Both the position numbers and the translations under genes were made by a program. From contig NZ_CP096972.1 of assembly GCF_024758725.1 (NCBI RefSeq), forward strand, positions 726,001-790,000: DNA of 64,000 nucleotides. Reading direction: 5' to 3'. The stretch's first letter is position 1; every line of letters begins with the position of its first letter. The DNA is from Sphingomonas sp. SUN039. GTDB taxonomy: Bacteria > Pseudomonadota > Alphaproteobacteria > Sphingomonadales > Sphingomonadaceae. Below are positions 1-7,725 of the stretch, in pieces. Below the pieces are notes generated by a model. That model did not search any database, had not been told where the DNA came from, and saw only the letters and a list, made by a program, of their open reading frames with translations.

Positions 1-2
1 TG

Positions 3-572
3 TTGTTACAGTCTGCACCGTTGGTAGCAGATCCATCGAAGATCAGGCCGGCCGAGAGTCCGGGCACATGGGTTTCCAACGCTGACTATCCACCTTCCGC
101 TCAAAGAGCAGGCATCGAGGGCGTTGTTGGATTCAAGTTGAGTGTCGATCGCGCGGGCAAGGTAACTTCCTGCACAGTTACCGCCTCCAGTGGATCGTCC
201 ATTCTGGACGATAAAACCTGTTCCCTGATGATGGAGCGCGCTAAATTTCTGCCGGGCTATGACGCTAAAGGTCGACCGTTCGGTGGAGAGTATTCGTCGA
301 GATTCCGTTGGAGCATCATGAAAAATGCCCCGATAATTCCGTTTGTCGGTACCGTGGGCGAACCCTATCTTTTCACTATGCGTATCGAGGTCAGCGCCGA
401 GGGTGCCATCACGAAGTGTGAAACGCTATCGCCACCGGGCATTCGCGAAAACACCGGCCCGTGTCGCGACATTCTCGCGAGTAAACCAATCAAACCTTAT
501 GTTGATGCTGCCGGTCGCCCGGTGCCGAAGGTGCTAATTATACGCCACGAACTGGAAATCAGAGACCAATAG
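3..572 (+). CDS. TonB-like protein with two TonB C-terminal-type repeats (5' end outside window)
   Basis: The visible 189 residues hold two successive TonB_C-like units. The first starts near residue 25 with YPPSAQRAGIEG and continues VGFKLSVDRAGKV; the second starts near residue 120 with FTMRIEVSAEGAI. The YP..A...G..G..V pattern is typical of TonB C-terminal domains, which contact outer-membrane receptors. No membrane anchor or proline-rich linker is visible, so the N-terminus probably lies before base 1; the TTG at base 3 need not be the real start. Each unit has a Cys pair (C57/C73 region and C140/C153 region) that could form a periplasmic disulfide. It may be an energy transducer or a TonB-domain protein with another role. 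The gene is slightly less GC-rich than its neighbours and converges on the next gene. Confidence 0.7.
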   Translation: MLQSAPLVADPSKIRPAESPGTWVSNADYPPSAQRAGIEGVVGFKLSVDRAGKVTSCTVTASSGSSILDDKTCSLMMERAKFLPGYDAKGRPFGGEYSSRFRWSIMKNAPIIPFVGTVGEPYLFTMRIEVSAEGAITKCETLSPPGIRENTGPCRDILASKPIKPYVDAAGRPVPKVLIIRHELEIRDQ

Positions 573-595
573 CGCTCAAGCTAACCCCGCAACGC

Positions 596-1174
596 TCAAT
601 CGAGCAACGTCTCGGTATCGACCTCCAGCCCCTCGATGGTTGCAGACACCAGCCGCTCGCCGAGCAAAACGTCGAGTTGGCCGTGATACCCGTCCGCGTC
701 AGGATTTTCGTGCATCAGTGCGCGGTTCTCGTTGAGGTCGATCACCCAATATTCCGCAATTCCCGCCGCCGCATACAGGTCCGATTTCCGGCCCAGATCG
801 GTTTCGAGCGTCGAGTCCGACACTTCGATGACCAGCGCGACATGCGCCAAGGGCACCGCGCCGTCGCCGCGATAATCGGTCAGCGTGATGTCGGGTTCGG
901 GCAGCGATCCATCGGATAGCCGGATCGAGACTTCGACTTGCGGACGCAGCGGCGATCCCATGTCTCGCAACGCCTTGCCTAGTTCGAATGCCAAGTCTGT
1001 CTTCACCCGCGCGTGGCGGCTCCACTGCGCGTTCATGACGACGATCTCCCCCTCGATCAGCTCGCTCTTCGCATAGTCGTCAAACAGTCCCTGTTCGTGC
1101 AGCGCGATGAACTGATCTACCGTAAAGCGGAACGGCTCGGCGGTCGCGGTTGGCGGGCTGAAGGGCGCATTCAT
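596..1174 (-). CDS. Uma2 family (DUF820) putative restriction-endonuclease-fold protein
   Basis: This 192-residue protein has the Uma2/DUF820 layout. An N-terminal helix (FTVDQFIALHEQGLF) leads into the strand SELIEGEIVVM, followed by PEPDITL near residue 113 and the core VALVIEVSDSTLETDLGRK near 131-149. It continues into KSDLYAAAGIAEYWVIDL. The glutamate and aspartate of the first strands with the E...K pair are the expected PD-(D/E)XK-type active-site residues. The family is predicted to be nuclease-like, but its biological role is not established. It stands alone, convergent with the TonB-like gene and divergent from the desaturase, so its context gives no function. Such genes are often scattered singly in genomes. 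Confidence 0.8.
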   Translation of the reverse strand: MNAPFSPPTATAEPFRFTVDQFIALHEQGLFDDYAKSELIEGEIVVMNAQWSRHARVKTDLAFELGKALRDMGSPLRPQVEVSIRLSDGSLPEPDITLTDYRGDGAVPLAHVALVIEVSDSTLETDLGRKSDLYAAAGIAEYWVIDLNENRALMHENPDADGYHGQLDVLLGERLVSATIEGLEVDTETLLD

Positions 1175-1301
1175 GCCGGAAACCTATCACATCGCGCTCG
1201 CTATGTAAGGGGGATGGCAGCGGTTGAGGTTTGACCACATTGTGAAGCCGCCCCCGTGATGATAGTCTGCGCCAACCACCGGCCTGTCGGGGAACGCGTC
1301 G

Positions 1302-2021
1302 ATGACCACCTACCATTACATCGTCATCGCCCTGTTCGCCCTCTTTGCGCTGGCGGATTTCGTTGGGCGGCGCACCCAATTCCCCGATATCCGCTATTGG
1401 CGCATCATGGGTGTCGTCTCGACCATCCTCTATTTCACTATCGCGACCTTCGCGCCGTTCGTGTGGGACGCGTTTTTCGGCGCGCACCAGTTGATCGACG
1501 GCTCGGTGCTGCCGTTCTGGGCGCAGGTCGTCGGCGGGTTCCTGATCCTCGAGTTCGGCATTTATTTCTGGCACCGCGCGATGCACGGCTGGGACCCGTT
1601 GTGGTGCGCGACACACCAGATGCACCACAGCGCCGAGCGGGTGGACATCTGGGGCGCCTATTATTTCCATCCGCTCGACATGCTGGGCTGGTCGCTACTC
1701 GGGTCGCTGTGCCTCGTCTGGATCTTCGGGCTGAGCGCGGAGGCGGCGCTGATCGTCGCGGTGCTGACGACGATCCCGGGCATTTTCCAGCATATCAATA
1801 TGCGGACGCCGCATTGGCTGGGCTACTTTATCCAGCGTCCCGAAAGCCACCTGATCCACCACCAGCGCGGCGTGCATGCTTACAACTACGGCGACATTCC
1901 GCTGCCCGATATGATCTTCGGCACGTTCAAAAACCCGCGCGCGTGGGAGGGCGAGAATGGGTTCCATGACGGATCGACGACGCAAATTCCGGCGATGCTG
2001 GCGTTCCGAAAGATCAGCTGA
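1302..2021 (+). CDS. Sterol desaturase / fatty acid hydroxylase family membrane protein
   Basis: This is a 239-residue integral membrane protein of the fatty-acid-hydroxylase superfamily, a di-iron oxygenase on membrane lipids. The diagnostic histidine boxes are all present: HRAMH near residue 91, HQMHH near 105, and HLIHHQRGVHAYNYGD near residues 186-201. Four or so hydrophobic helices surround them, beginning with the N-terminal segment YHYIVIALFALFALADFVG. The substrate cannot be read from sequence; carotenoid, fatty acid, sphingolipid or hopanoid hydroxylation are all possible. It is a single gene, convergent with the DCC-family gene 4 bases downstream. Confidence 0.88.
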   Translation: MTTYHYIVIALFALFALADFVGRRTQFPDIRYWRIMGVVSTILYFTIATFAPFVWDAFFGAHQLIDGSVLPFWAQVVGGFLILEFGIYFWHRAMHGWDPLWCATHQMHHSAERVDIWGAYYFHPLDMLGWSLLGSLCLVWIFGLSAEAALIVAVLTTIPGIFQHINMRTPHWLGYFIQRPESHLIHHQRGVHAYNYGDIPLPDMIFGTFKNPRAWEGENGFHDGSTTQIPAMLAFRKIS

Positions 2022-2025
2022 CGGG

Positions 2026-2391
2026 TCAGCGGGCGTCGCGTTCTCGTTTCGCCCAGCGTTGCAGCACGGGCCGGACTTTCAGAAACGCGAGATACAGCCG
2101 CTCAAGCGCCGCCAGCGCGACGCCGTTCCGCGCCACCAGCCCCAGCGGACGCAACAGCGGGACCGCGCGCCACATCGCGGCGAAGGCGGCGGCACCGTCG
2201 AGGATCGGGCCGCTACCCTCGCGTGCGTGAAACCGTGCAAGCAACAGGTCGCGGTCGATGGGGCAGGCCGCTCCCTCCGGCGCGACATCGACGAACGCGA
2301 TGGCCCGCGCGCGGTCGAGCCGCCGCATCAGCGCGATCTCGCGGATGCACAGCGGGCAGGCACCATCGTACCAGACTGTTACAGCGGCCAT
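2026..2391 (-). CDS. DCC family protein (DUF393), thioredoxin-like
   Basis: This 121-residue protein opens with VTVWYDGACPLCIREIALM. That contains the D-x-x-C-x-x-C core (DGACPLC, residues 10-16) that defines the DCC/DUF393 family, a thioredoxin-like fold with an N-terminal CxxC. It then follows the family pattern with a predicted strand (AIAFVDVAPEG), a cis-Pro-like region and a basic C-terminus. Members are presumed thiol-disulfide oxidoreductases but have no settled substrate. The gene starts 47 bases from the divergent ppk2 start. Confidence 0.85.
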   Translation of the reverse strand: MAAVTVWYDGACPLCIREIALMRRLDRARAIAFVDVAPEGAACPIDRDLLLARFHAREGSGPILDGAAAFAAMWRAVPLLRPLGLVARNGVALAALERLYLAFLKVRPVLQRWAKRERDAR

Positions 2392-2438
2392 GCCGCACGA
2401 TATGGAACCTTAACCGGCACCGCGCTAGGCTGTCGCGC

Positions 2439-3209
2439 ATGGCTATCGATCTGAAAGACTTCGAGACCGGCGCGGACTATGCCGGCGACTATGACGCCGA
2501 TCTGGCGAAGCTGTCGGCGCGGCTGGAGCGCATTCAGGCCGCGCATATCATCCACGGCAAATCGGCGATCATTGCGGTCGAGGGGTGGGACGCTTCGGGC
2601 AAGGGCGGGGCGATCCAGCGGCTGACCGCGAGCTGGGATCCGCGCTGGTACGAGGTCTGGCCGATTGCCGCCCCCAGCGAGGAAGAACGCGTGCGCCATT
2701 TCCTGTGGCGCTTCTGGAAGCGGCTGCCGGGACGCGGCGAGATCAACATCTTCGACCGCACCTGGTACGGGCGCGTGCTGGTCGAGCGGGTCGAGGGCTA
2801 TTGCACCGAGACCGATTGGAAGCGCGCCTATGACGAGATCAACGAGTTCGAGGCGCAGCAAAAGGACAATAATGTCACCGTGGTGAAGCTGTTTATGCAC
2901 ATCACGCAAAAGGAACAGGACAAAAGGTTCCGCGACCGCCTCGACGATCCGTGGAAGCGGTGGAAGACGGGGAAAGACGATTACCGCAATCGCGCGCGCC
3001 GTGACGACTACCTCAAGGCCTATCACACCATGTTCGAGCGCACCGACACCCGCTGGGCGCCGTGGAAAGTGATCGATGCGAACGACAAGAAAGCCGCGCG
3101 AATCGCGGTGATGTCCTATGTCGCGGACCGGCTGGAGGCGGCGGTGGATATGACGCCGAAGGAGGCCGATCCCGAGGTGGTGGCGCTGGCAAAGGCGGCG
3201 GGCGTCTAA
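2439..3209 (+). CDS. Polyphosphate kinase 2 (PPK2) family protein
   Basis: This 256-residue single-domain PPK2 transfers phosphate between polyphosphate and nucleotides. The Walker A motif is GWDASGKGG near residues 49-57, and the Walker B/lid region is INIFDRTWYGRVLVERVEGY near residues 101-120. The conserved motif WKTGKDDYRNRARRDDY follows. The start was placed at ATG 2439 (MAIDLKDFE), because the longer open frame upstream codes for an Arg/Pro-rich stretch unlike any PPK2. Length and motifs fit a one-domain enzyme; whether it prefers GDP, ADP or AMP cannot be decided by eye. It is convergent with greB across a strong hairpin. Confidence 0.9.
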   Translation: MAIDLKDFETGADYAGDYDADLAKLSARLERIQAAHIIHGKSAIIAVEGWDASGKGGAIQRLTASWDPRWYEVWPIAAPSEEERVRHFLWRFWKRLPGRGEINIFDRTWYGRVLVERVEGYCTETDWKRAYDEINEFEAQQKDNNVTVVKLFMHITQKEQDKRFRDRLDDPWKRWKTGKDDYRNRARRDDYLKAYHTMFERTDTRWAPWKVIDANDKKAARIAVMSYVADRLEAAVDMTPKEADPEVVALAKAAGV

Positions 3210-3212
3210 CGC

Positions 3213-3232
3213 TCCTCCCCTCAAGGGGAGGG
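3213..3232. terminator. GC-rich hairpin between convergent ppk2 and greB, likely bidirectional terminator
   Basis: The 25-base gap between the two stop codons contains a 7-bp perfect stem CCTCCCC / GGGGAGG with a TCAA loop (3214-3231). It has no long T-run, so it would be an imperfect intrinsic terminator. The same kind of stem recurs as a dispersed palindrome in sphingomonad genomes, so it may be a repeat doing terminator duty. Confidence 0.6.
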
Positions 3233-3234
3233 GC

Positions 3235-3705
3235 TTAAGGATAGTCGATCCCGACGACCTCGACCTCGATCTCGCCGCCCGGCAACGCTACCCGCCGCAC
3301 ATCGCCGACTGCCGCGCCACGCAATGCCCGCGCCATGGGGCTGGTCCAGCCGATCCGGCCTGCCGCAGGGTCGCCTTCGTCGGTGCCGACCAGCGTGACG
3401 GTGCGTTCGTTGTCGTCCGCGTCGGCATAGGTCACCGTCGCGCCGAACCAGACGCGGCTGTGGTCGGTCTGAGCGGCGGGGTCGACCACGGTCACCGCCT
3501 TCATCCGCTTGGCAAGAAAGCCCGCACGCCGGTCGATGGCGCGCAGTTTCTGGCGGCCGTAGATGTAATCGCCGTTCTCGCTGCGGTCGCCGTTGCCCGC
3601 CGCCCAACTGACGATATCGACGGTCGCGGGGCGCTCGACCGACATGAGTTGCGTATATTCGGCGCGAAGGGCCTCGAACCCGGCGGGCGTGATGGGGTCG
3701 CTCAA
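3235..3705 (-). CDS. greB: Transcription elongation factor GreB-type (GreA/GreB family)
   Basis: This 156-residue Gre factor stimulates transcript cleavage by backtracked RNA polymerase. The coiled-coil tip motif is GDRSENGDYIYGRQKLR, near residues 40-56. It carries the paired acidic residues, and the IYG(R/K)+KLR signature marks GreB rather than GreA. The FKBP-like C-terminal domain follows (VWFGATVTYADADDNERTV through IGWTSPMARALRGAAVGD). It sits 10 bases downstream of slt on the same strand, so the two are probably cotranscribed. It ends at the hairpin shared with ppk2. Confidence 0.88.
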   Translation of the reverse strand: MSDPITPAGFEALRAEYTQLMSVERPATVDIVSWAAGNGDRSENGDYIYGRQKLRAIDRRAGFLAKRMKAVTVVDPAAQTDHSRVWFGATVTYADADDNERTVTLVGTDEGDPAAGRIGWTSPMARALRGAAVGDVRRVALPGGEIEVEVVGIDYP

Positions 3706-3715
3706 CCCGCGTGCC

Positions 3716-5695
3716 TCAACCGGGTACCCGTTTGCCCAGATACATCGACAGCGGCGTCGTGCTCCGCACCCGCGCCTTGGTCGGGTCGATCAGGTCGTAC
3801 ACGACCGCATTCTCCAGCACCCGCTGCACATAGCCGCGCGTTTCGGTCAGCGGGATCGCCTCGATCCATTGCAGGATGTCGATGCTGCCGTTGCGCGGGT
3901 CGCCATTGGCGCGCAGCCACTTGTTCACATTGCCCGGCCCCGCGTTGTACGCCGCCACCGCGAGCGGATAGCTGCCGCCGTAGGTGTCCATCAGTCGCGA
4001 GAAATACCAGCTGCCCAGCCGGATGTTATACTGCGGGTCGGCAGTCAGCCCGCCCAGGTCGTAGCTCGCGCCGATCTTGACCGAGGTGTCCCGCGCGGTG
4101 CCCGGCATCAGCTGCATCAGGCCACGCGCGCCCGCCCGGCTGAGCGCCGCACGGTCGAACTGGCTTTCCTGCCGCGAAATCGCATGGACCATCGTCCAGT
4201 TGCCGGCGGCCTCGGCAGGGACCGGCACCACCGGGAATCCGGCGCGGACGTAATCATTGTATCCGTTGATCCCGGCACTGCGCCCGACCATCACCGCCAG
4301 ATCGGGCCGCGCGATGCGGCTCGCGAGCTCCACCGCCAGCACATGGTCGGCGTCGCTGGTCGCGGCTTGCGCAATCTGGCGGACGAACAAGGTCTGCGTC
4401 TGATGGTCGCCGCGCTGGCCCAGGATCTGGACCGCGCGCACGATTTCCTGATCGAAAAAGGCGGCGCGCTGGTTCTGCGAAATCTCGATCCGCGCGGTCA
4501 TCGGCGGGATGGCAGGTGCGCGCCCGATGCGTTCGGCGGCGAGCTGTCCGTAAAACTGGTCGAAAAGGGTCGCGGCATTGGCGTAATAGAGGTTCGCATC
4601 GCTCTGGCGGCCCGATGCCTCGGCGGCGCGCCCTGCCCAGTACAGCCCCTTGGCGCGCGTCTGCGGCGAGCGTGCGGCCTTGGCGTACAGGTCGAACATG
4701 CGGATTGCGTCGGCGGGGCGGCCCAGCTTGTTGAGCGCGGTCGTGCCCGCGAGCCAGGTCGCGTTGGTATATTCGTCGCGCTCGCCGATGGGGCGGTCGC
4801 GCACGACCGTGCCTGCGGGGTAAGTGTCGTCGACCTGCCGCGCGATGTCGTACGCGGTCTGGAGCTGTCCCTGTGCCGCCGCGTTGCGCGCGACGGCGAC
4901 GATCACATCGAGCCATTTTTCGGCATCGAGCGGCGGCGCGTTGAGGCGCCGCGGTGCGGCAAGCAGACTCTGCGCGGCATATTCCTGTCCCGACAGGCGC
5001 AACCACGTCACGCGGTCGAGCAGGAAGCCGGGATCGCCGGTGGCGCTGGCGGCGACATAGGACAATTTGGTCGCCGCATCCGGCGCTTTCGCCTGCATCG
5101 CCACGCGCGCATCGAACTGCGGCTGGCGCACGGGGCTGGTCAGCGAGAGTTGGCGCGCGGCCAGGCTGGTCGCGCGGCTCCACAGCAAGCGCTCCATCCG
5201 CGTGTCGTGATCGGCGGTCGACAGCAGGCCCGGCCAGCGCGTGACAAAGCGGCTTTCGTCGTCGGCCGACAGCGCGCCCATCGTCCAGGCGCGTTTGGCG
5301 GCAAGTTTTGCTTCGTCGCGACGGCCTATGGCATCGAGCGCTTCGGCATAGCGCAGCCCGCTCGTCGCCGTCGCGGGCGCAAACCGTCCGAAATAGGCTG
5401 CAACGAGCTGCGGGTCTTCGGCATCGGTGCGGAGCGCGCGCTCAGCCGATTTGCGGATCGCCGCTTCGCCCGGCCAGCCGGGGTGCGCGACAAGGAAGCG
5501 GGCATAGGACGAAAAGGGCAGGGCGTCGGACTGGCGCACCGCATTCCATTCCGAAATCGCCACGCCCAGCGCGGAATCGTTGACGACCGCGAGCGAGCGC
5601 GTCGGCGGCGCGGCCATCAAGTCCTGTGCGGCGGCGATCCCGGGCGCGGCGAGGAGCAGGGCGGAGGCGACAAAGCGATACGTCATGCTGGACAT
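3716..5695 (-). CDS. slt: Soluble lytic murein transglycosylase (Slt70-like)
   Basis: This is a 659-residue periplasmic enzyme that cleaves peptidoglycan glycan strands to form 1,6-anhydro-MurNAc ends. The start at ATG 5695 (or the second ATG at 5686) gives a clean signal peptide MTYRFVASALLLAAPGIAAA. The open frame upstream of it is not protein-like. A long alpha-superhelical U/L region with TPR-like repeats fills most of the chain. The C-terminal SLT domain has ISRQESQFD with catalytic Glu510, then GARGLMQLMPGTA and AVAAYNAGPGNVNKW. It is divergent from dapA and is followed by greB. Confidence 0.93.
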   Translation of the reverse strand: MSSMTYRFVASALLLAAPGIAAAQDLMAAPPTRSLAVVNDSALGVAISEWNAVRQSDALPFSSYARFLVAHPGWPGEAAIRKSAERALRTDAEDPQLVAAYFGRFAPATATSGLRYAEALDAIGRRDEAKLAAKRAWTMGALSADDESRFVTRWPGLLSTADHDTRMERLLWSRATSLAARQLSLTSPVRQPQFDARVAMQAKAPDAATKLSYVAASATGDPGFLLDRVTWLRLSGQEYAAQSLLAAPRRLNAPPLDAEKWLDVIVAVARNAAAQGQLQTAYDIARQVDDTYPAGTVVRDRPIGERDEYTNATWLAGTTALNKLGRPADAIRMFDLYAKAARSPQTRAKGLYWAGRAAEASGRQSDANLYYANAATLFDQFYGQLAAERIGRAPAIPPMTARIEISQNQRAAFFDQEIVRAVQILGQRGDHQTQTLFVRQIAQAATSDADHVLAVELASRIARPDLAVMVGRSAGINGYNDYVRAGFPVVPVPAEAAGNWTMVHAISRQESQFDRAALSRAGARGLMQLMPGTARDTSVKIGASYDLGGLTADPQYNIRLGSWYFSRLMDTYGGSYPLAVAAYNAGPGNVNKWLRANGDPRNGSIDILQWIEAIPLTETRGYVQRVLENAVVYDLIDPTKARVRSTTPLSMYLGKRVPG

Positions 5696-5801
5696 GCTGC
5701 GACATGCGTCCTTATCAGGCGCTGAACGGTGCGGGCGGGGGTAAATTCGGTTCATCGGCTCGCTATGCCGCAGCGCAACAGGTGCGTGAAGGGAGAAGAT
5801 C

Positions 5802-6677
5802 ATGTTTTCCGGCTCGATTCCGGCACTGGTGACGCCGTTTCGGGACGGCAAGGTCGACGAGGCGGCGTTTCGCGCGCTGGTCGACTGGCAGATCGACAAC
5901 GGTTCGTCGGCGCTCGTCCCTTGCGGCACGACCGGGGAGAGCGCGACGCTGAGCTATGACGAGCACTATCGCGTCATCGAATTGTGCATCGAACAGGCGG
6001 CGGGCCGGGTGCCGGTCATCGCGGGCTGCGGGTCGAACGATACCGCCACGGCGGTGCGCCATATGGAATTCGCGAAATCTGCGGGCGCAGCTGCGGCACT
6101 CGTCGTGGCACCCTATTACAATCGTCCCAATCAGGACGGCGTGTTCGCGCATTATGCGCATCTCGCGGGGCTCAGCGACCTGCCGATTGTCGTCTATAAT
6201 GTGCCGGGGCGGACGGTAACCGATATCCAGCCCGAAACCATGGCGCGGCTCGCCGAACTTCCGACGATTATCGGTATCAAGGATGCCAGCGGCAATATGG
6301 CGCGCATCGCCGCGCACCGGCTGAGCTGCGGAACAGATTTCTGCCAATTGTCGGGCAATGACGACATGGCGCTCGCCTATAATGCGGCGGGCGGCGTCGG
6401 GTGTATTTCGGTGTCGGCGAACGTCGCACCGAAACTCTGTGCCGAGTTTCAGGCGGCATGCGCGGCGGGCGATTATGTGCTCGCACGCGATCTCAACGAC
6501 AAACTCTATCCGCTTCATGATGCGCTGTTTTCGGATGCCTCGCCCGGGCCGACGAAATACGCGATGGCCAGACTGGTCGACTGGATGACGGACGAACTTC
6601 GCCTGCCGATGACCCCGCCGTCGGCGGCGTCGCGCGCCGCTATCGATGCGGCACTCGACTGGGCCGGTCTCGCCTAA
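5802..6677 (+). CDS. dapA: 4-hydroxy-tetrahydrodipicolinate synthase
   Basis: This 291-residue DapA condenses pyruvate with aspartate semialdehyde in the lysine/diaminopimelate pathway. The signature CGTTGESATL (residues 41-50) holds the catalytic threonine pair. Tyr132 is in VYNVPGRT, and the Schiff-base lysine is Lys160 in IGIKDASGN. YYNRPNQDGVFAHY matches the conserved YYNKP region. The ribosome-binding site GAAGGGAGAAG lies just before ATG 5802. It is divergent from slt, and its stop overlaps by 4 bases the end of the convergent membrane-protein gene. Confidence 0.96.
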   Translation: MFSGSIPALVTPFRDGKVDEAAFRALVDWQIDNGSSALVPCGTTGESATLSYDEHYRVIELCIEQAAGRVPVIAGCGSNDTATAVRHMEFAKSAGAAAALVVAPYYNRPNQDGVFAHYAHLAGLSDLPIVVYNVPGRTVTDIQPETMARLAELPTIIGIKDASGNMARIAAHRLSCGTDFCQLSGNDDMALAYNAAGGVGCISVSANVAPKLCAEFQAACAAGDYVLARDLNDKLYPLHDALFSDASPGPTKYAMARLVDWMTDELRLPMTPPSAASRAAIDAALDWAGLA

Positions 6678-7108
6678 CCGACGCGGCGCAGTGGCTCCAT
6701 CGGGCGAGCAAAGTAGCACGCCCAGACATATCGCCATGGCACAATGAAAAAGGCGATCACGATGCCGATGCAGTCGACGAACAGCGACTCGATGTCCGCC
6801 GTCCAATGGCCGGTGAGCCAGGCGCGCAACGCGATCAGCGTGAGCCAGACCGTCTTCCACGCGATTTCGTAGAGCATCAGGGGCAGCATCTGCATCGGAT
6901 AGCGGACGCCGAGCAGGCTGAGCAGCGCCAGTGCCGCAAGCATCGACTTGGCCAGTCCGCGCATCACAGGCCAGTCGGTCGATTCGAACAGCAATTGCGT
7001 CCAGACGACGCTGCCCATGACCAGTGCCATGAGCAGAAAAAGGAAACGCATGGCATTGATGCGCCATAGGGCGACCGGTGGCAGTGCGATCTCGCGATCC
7101 GGATTCAT
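6674..7108 (-). CDS. Hypothetical integral membrane protein
   Basis: I do not recognise a named family for this 144-residue protein. Four hydrophobic stretches are visible: about residues 20-40 (MRFLFLLMALVMGSVVW), 55-75, 80-98 and 109-132 (FVDCIGIVIAFFIVPWRYVW). The conserved-looking ends (MNPDREIALPPVALWRINAMR; WACYFARP) flank them. The ATG is preceded by an AT-rich promoter-like stretch shared divergently with smpB. It overlaps the dapA stop by 4 bases on the opposite strand, so no terminator separates the two. Confidence 0.7.
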   Translation of the reverse strand: MNPDREIALPPVALWRINAMRFLFLLMALVMGSVVWTQLLFESTDWPVMRGLAKSMLAALALLSLLGVRYPMQMLPLMLYEIAWKTVWLTLIALRAWLTGHWTADIESLFVDCIGIVIAFFIVPWRYVWACYFARPMEPLRRVG

Positions 7109-7245
7109 GCGTTTTCCCCGCCATGTTTATGAACAGTGTGTATTAGTGACATAATACAATAACACGATCAACCGGCGGGCGCCATAAATCGACCGTGGCG
7201 GATTGGTTTGAATAATGCCGCGAGCGCCCTAAATGCCGCCACGCT

Positions 7246-7725
7246 ATGGCCCGCCCCCGTCCCGAACAAGTGAAAGCCAAGACCGTCGCCGAGAACCGGC
7301 GCGCGCGGTACGACTATGCCATCGAGGACACCTATGAAGCGGGGATCATGCTGACCGGCACCGAGGTGAAATCGCTGCGTTTCGGCGAGGGGTCGATTGC
7401 CGAATCCTACGCCGAAGTGAAGGGCGGCGAGGTGTGGCTCGTCAACTCCAACGTGCCCGAATACAGCCACGGCAACCGCGAAAACCACGAACCGAAACGC
7501 CCGCGTAAATTGCTGCTCAACGAGCGCGAGATCGAGAAACTGCACAAGGCGATTTCGCGCGAGGGGATGACGCTGGTCCCGCTGTCGATCTATTTCAACG
7601 GTCGCGGGCGCGCCAAGGTCGAGCTCGCCATCGGCAAGGGCCGCAAGCATCAGGACAAGCGCGAATACGAGAAGGAAAAGGACTGGAAACGCGAATCCGC
7701 GCGCATTTTGCGGGATCGCGGATGA
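7246..7725 (+). CDS. smpB: SsrA-binding protein SmpB
   Basis: SmpB binds tmRNA and is required for trans-translation at stalled ribosomes. At 159 residues it has the usual length. Diagnostic stretches are [29 protein letters not shown], and [20 protein letters not shown]. The basic C-terminal tail [12 protein letters not shown] is the part that enters the empty A site. The tmRNA gene itself is not in the window. The stop codon overlaps the cckA start by 4 bases (ATGA), implying translational coupling. Confidence 0.96.
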   Translation: MARPRPEQVKAKTVAENRRARYDYAIEDTYEAGIMLTGTEVKSLRFGEGSIAESYAEVKGGEVWLVNSNVPEYSHGNRENHEPKRPRKLLLNEREIEKLHKAISREGMTLVPLSIYFNGRGRAKVELAIGKGRKHQDKREYEKEKDWKRESARILRDRG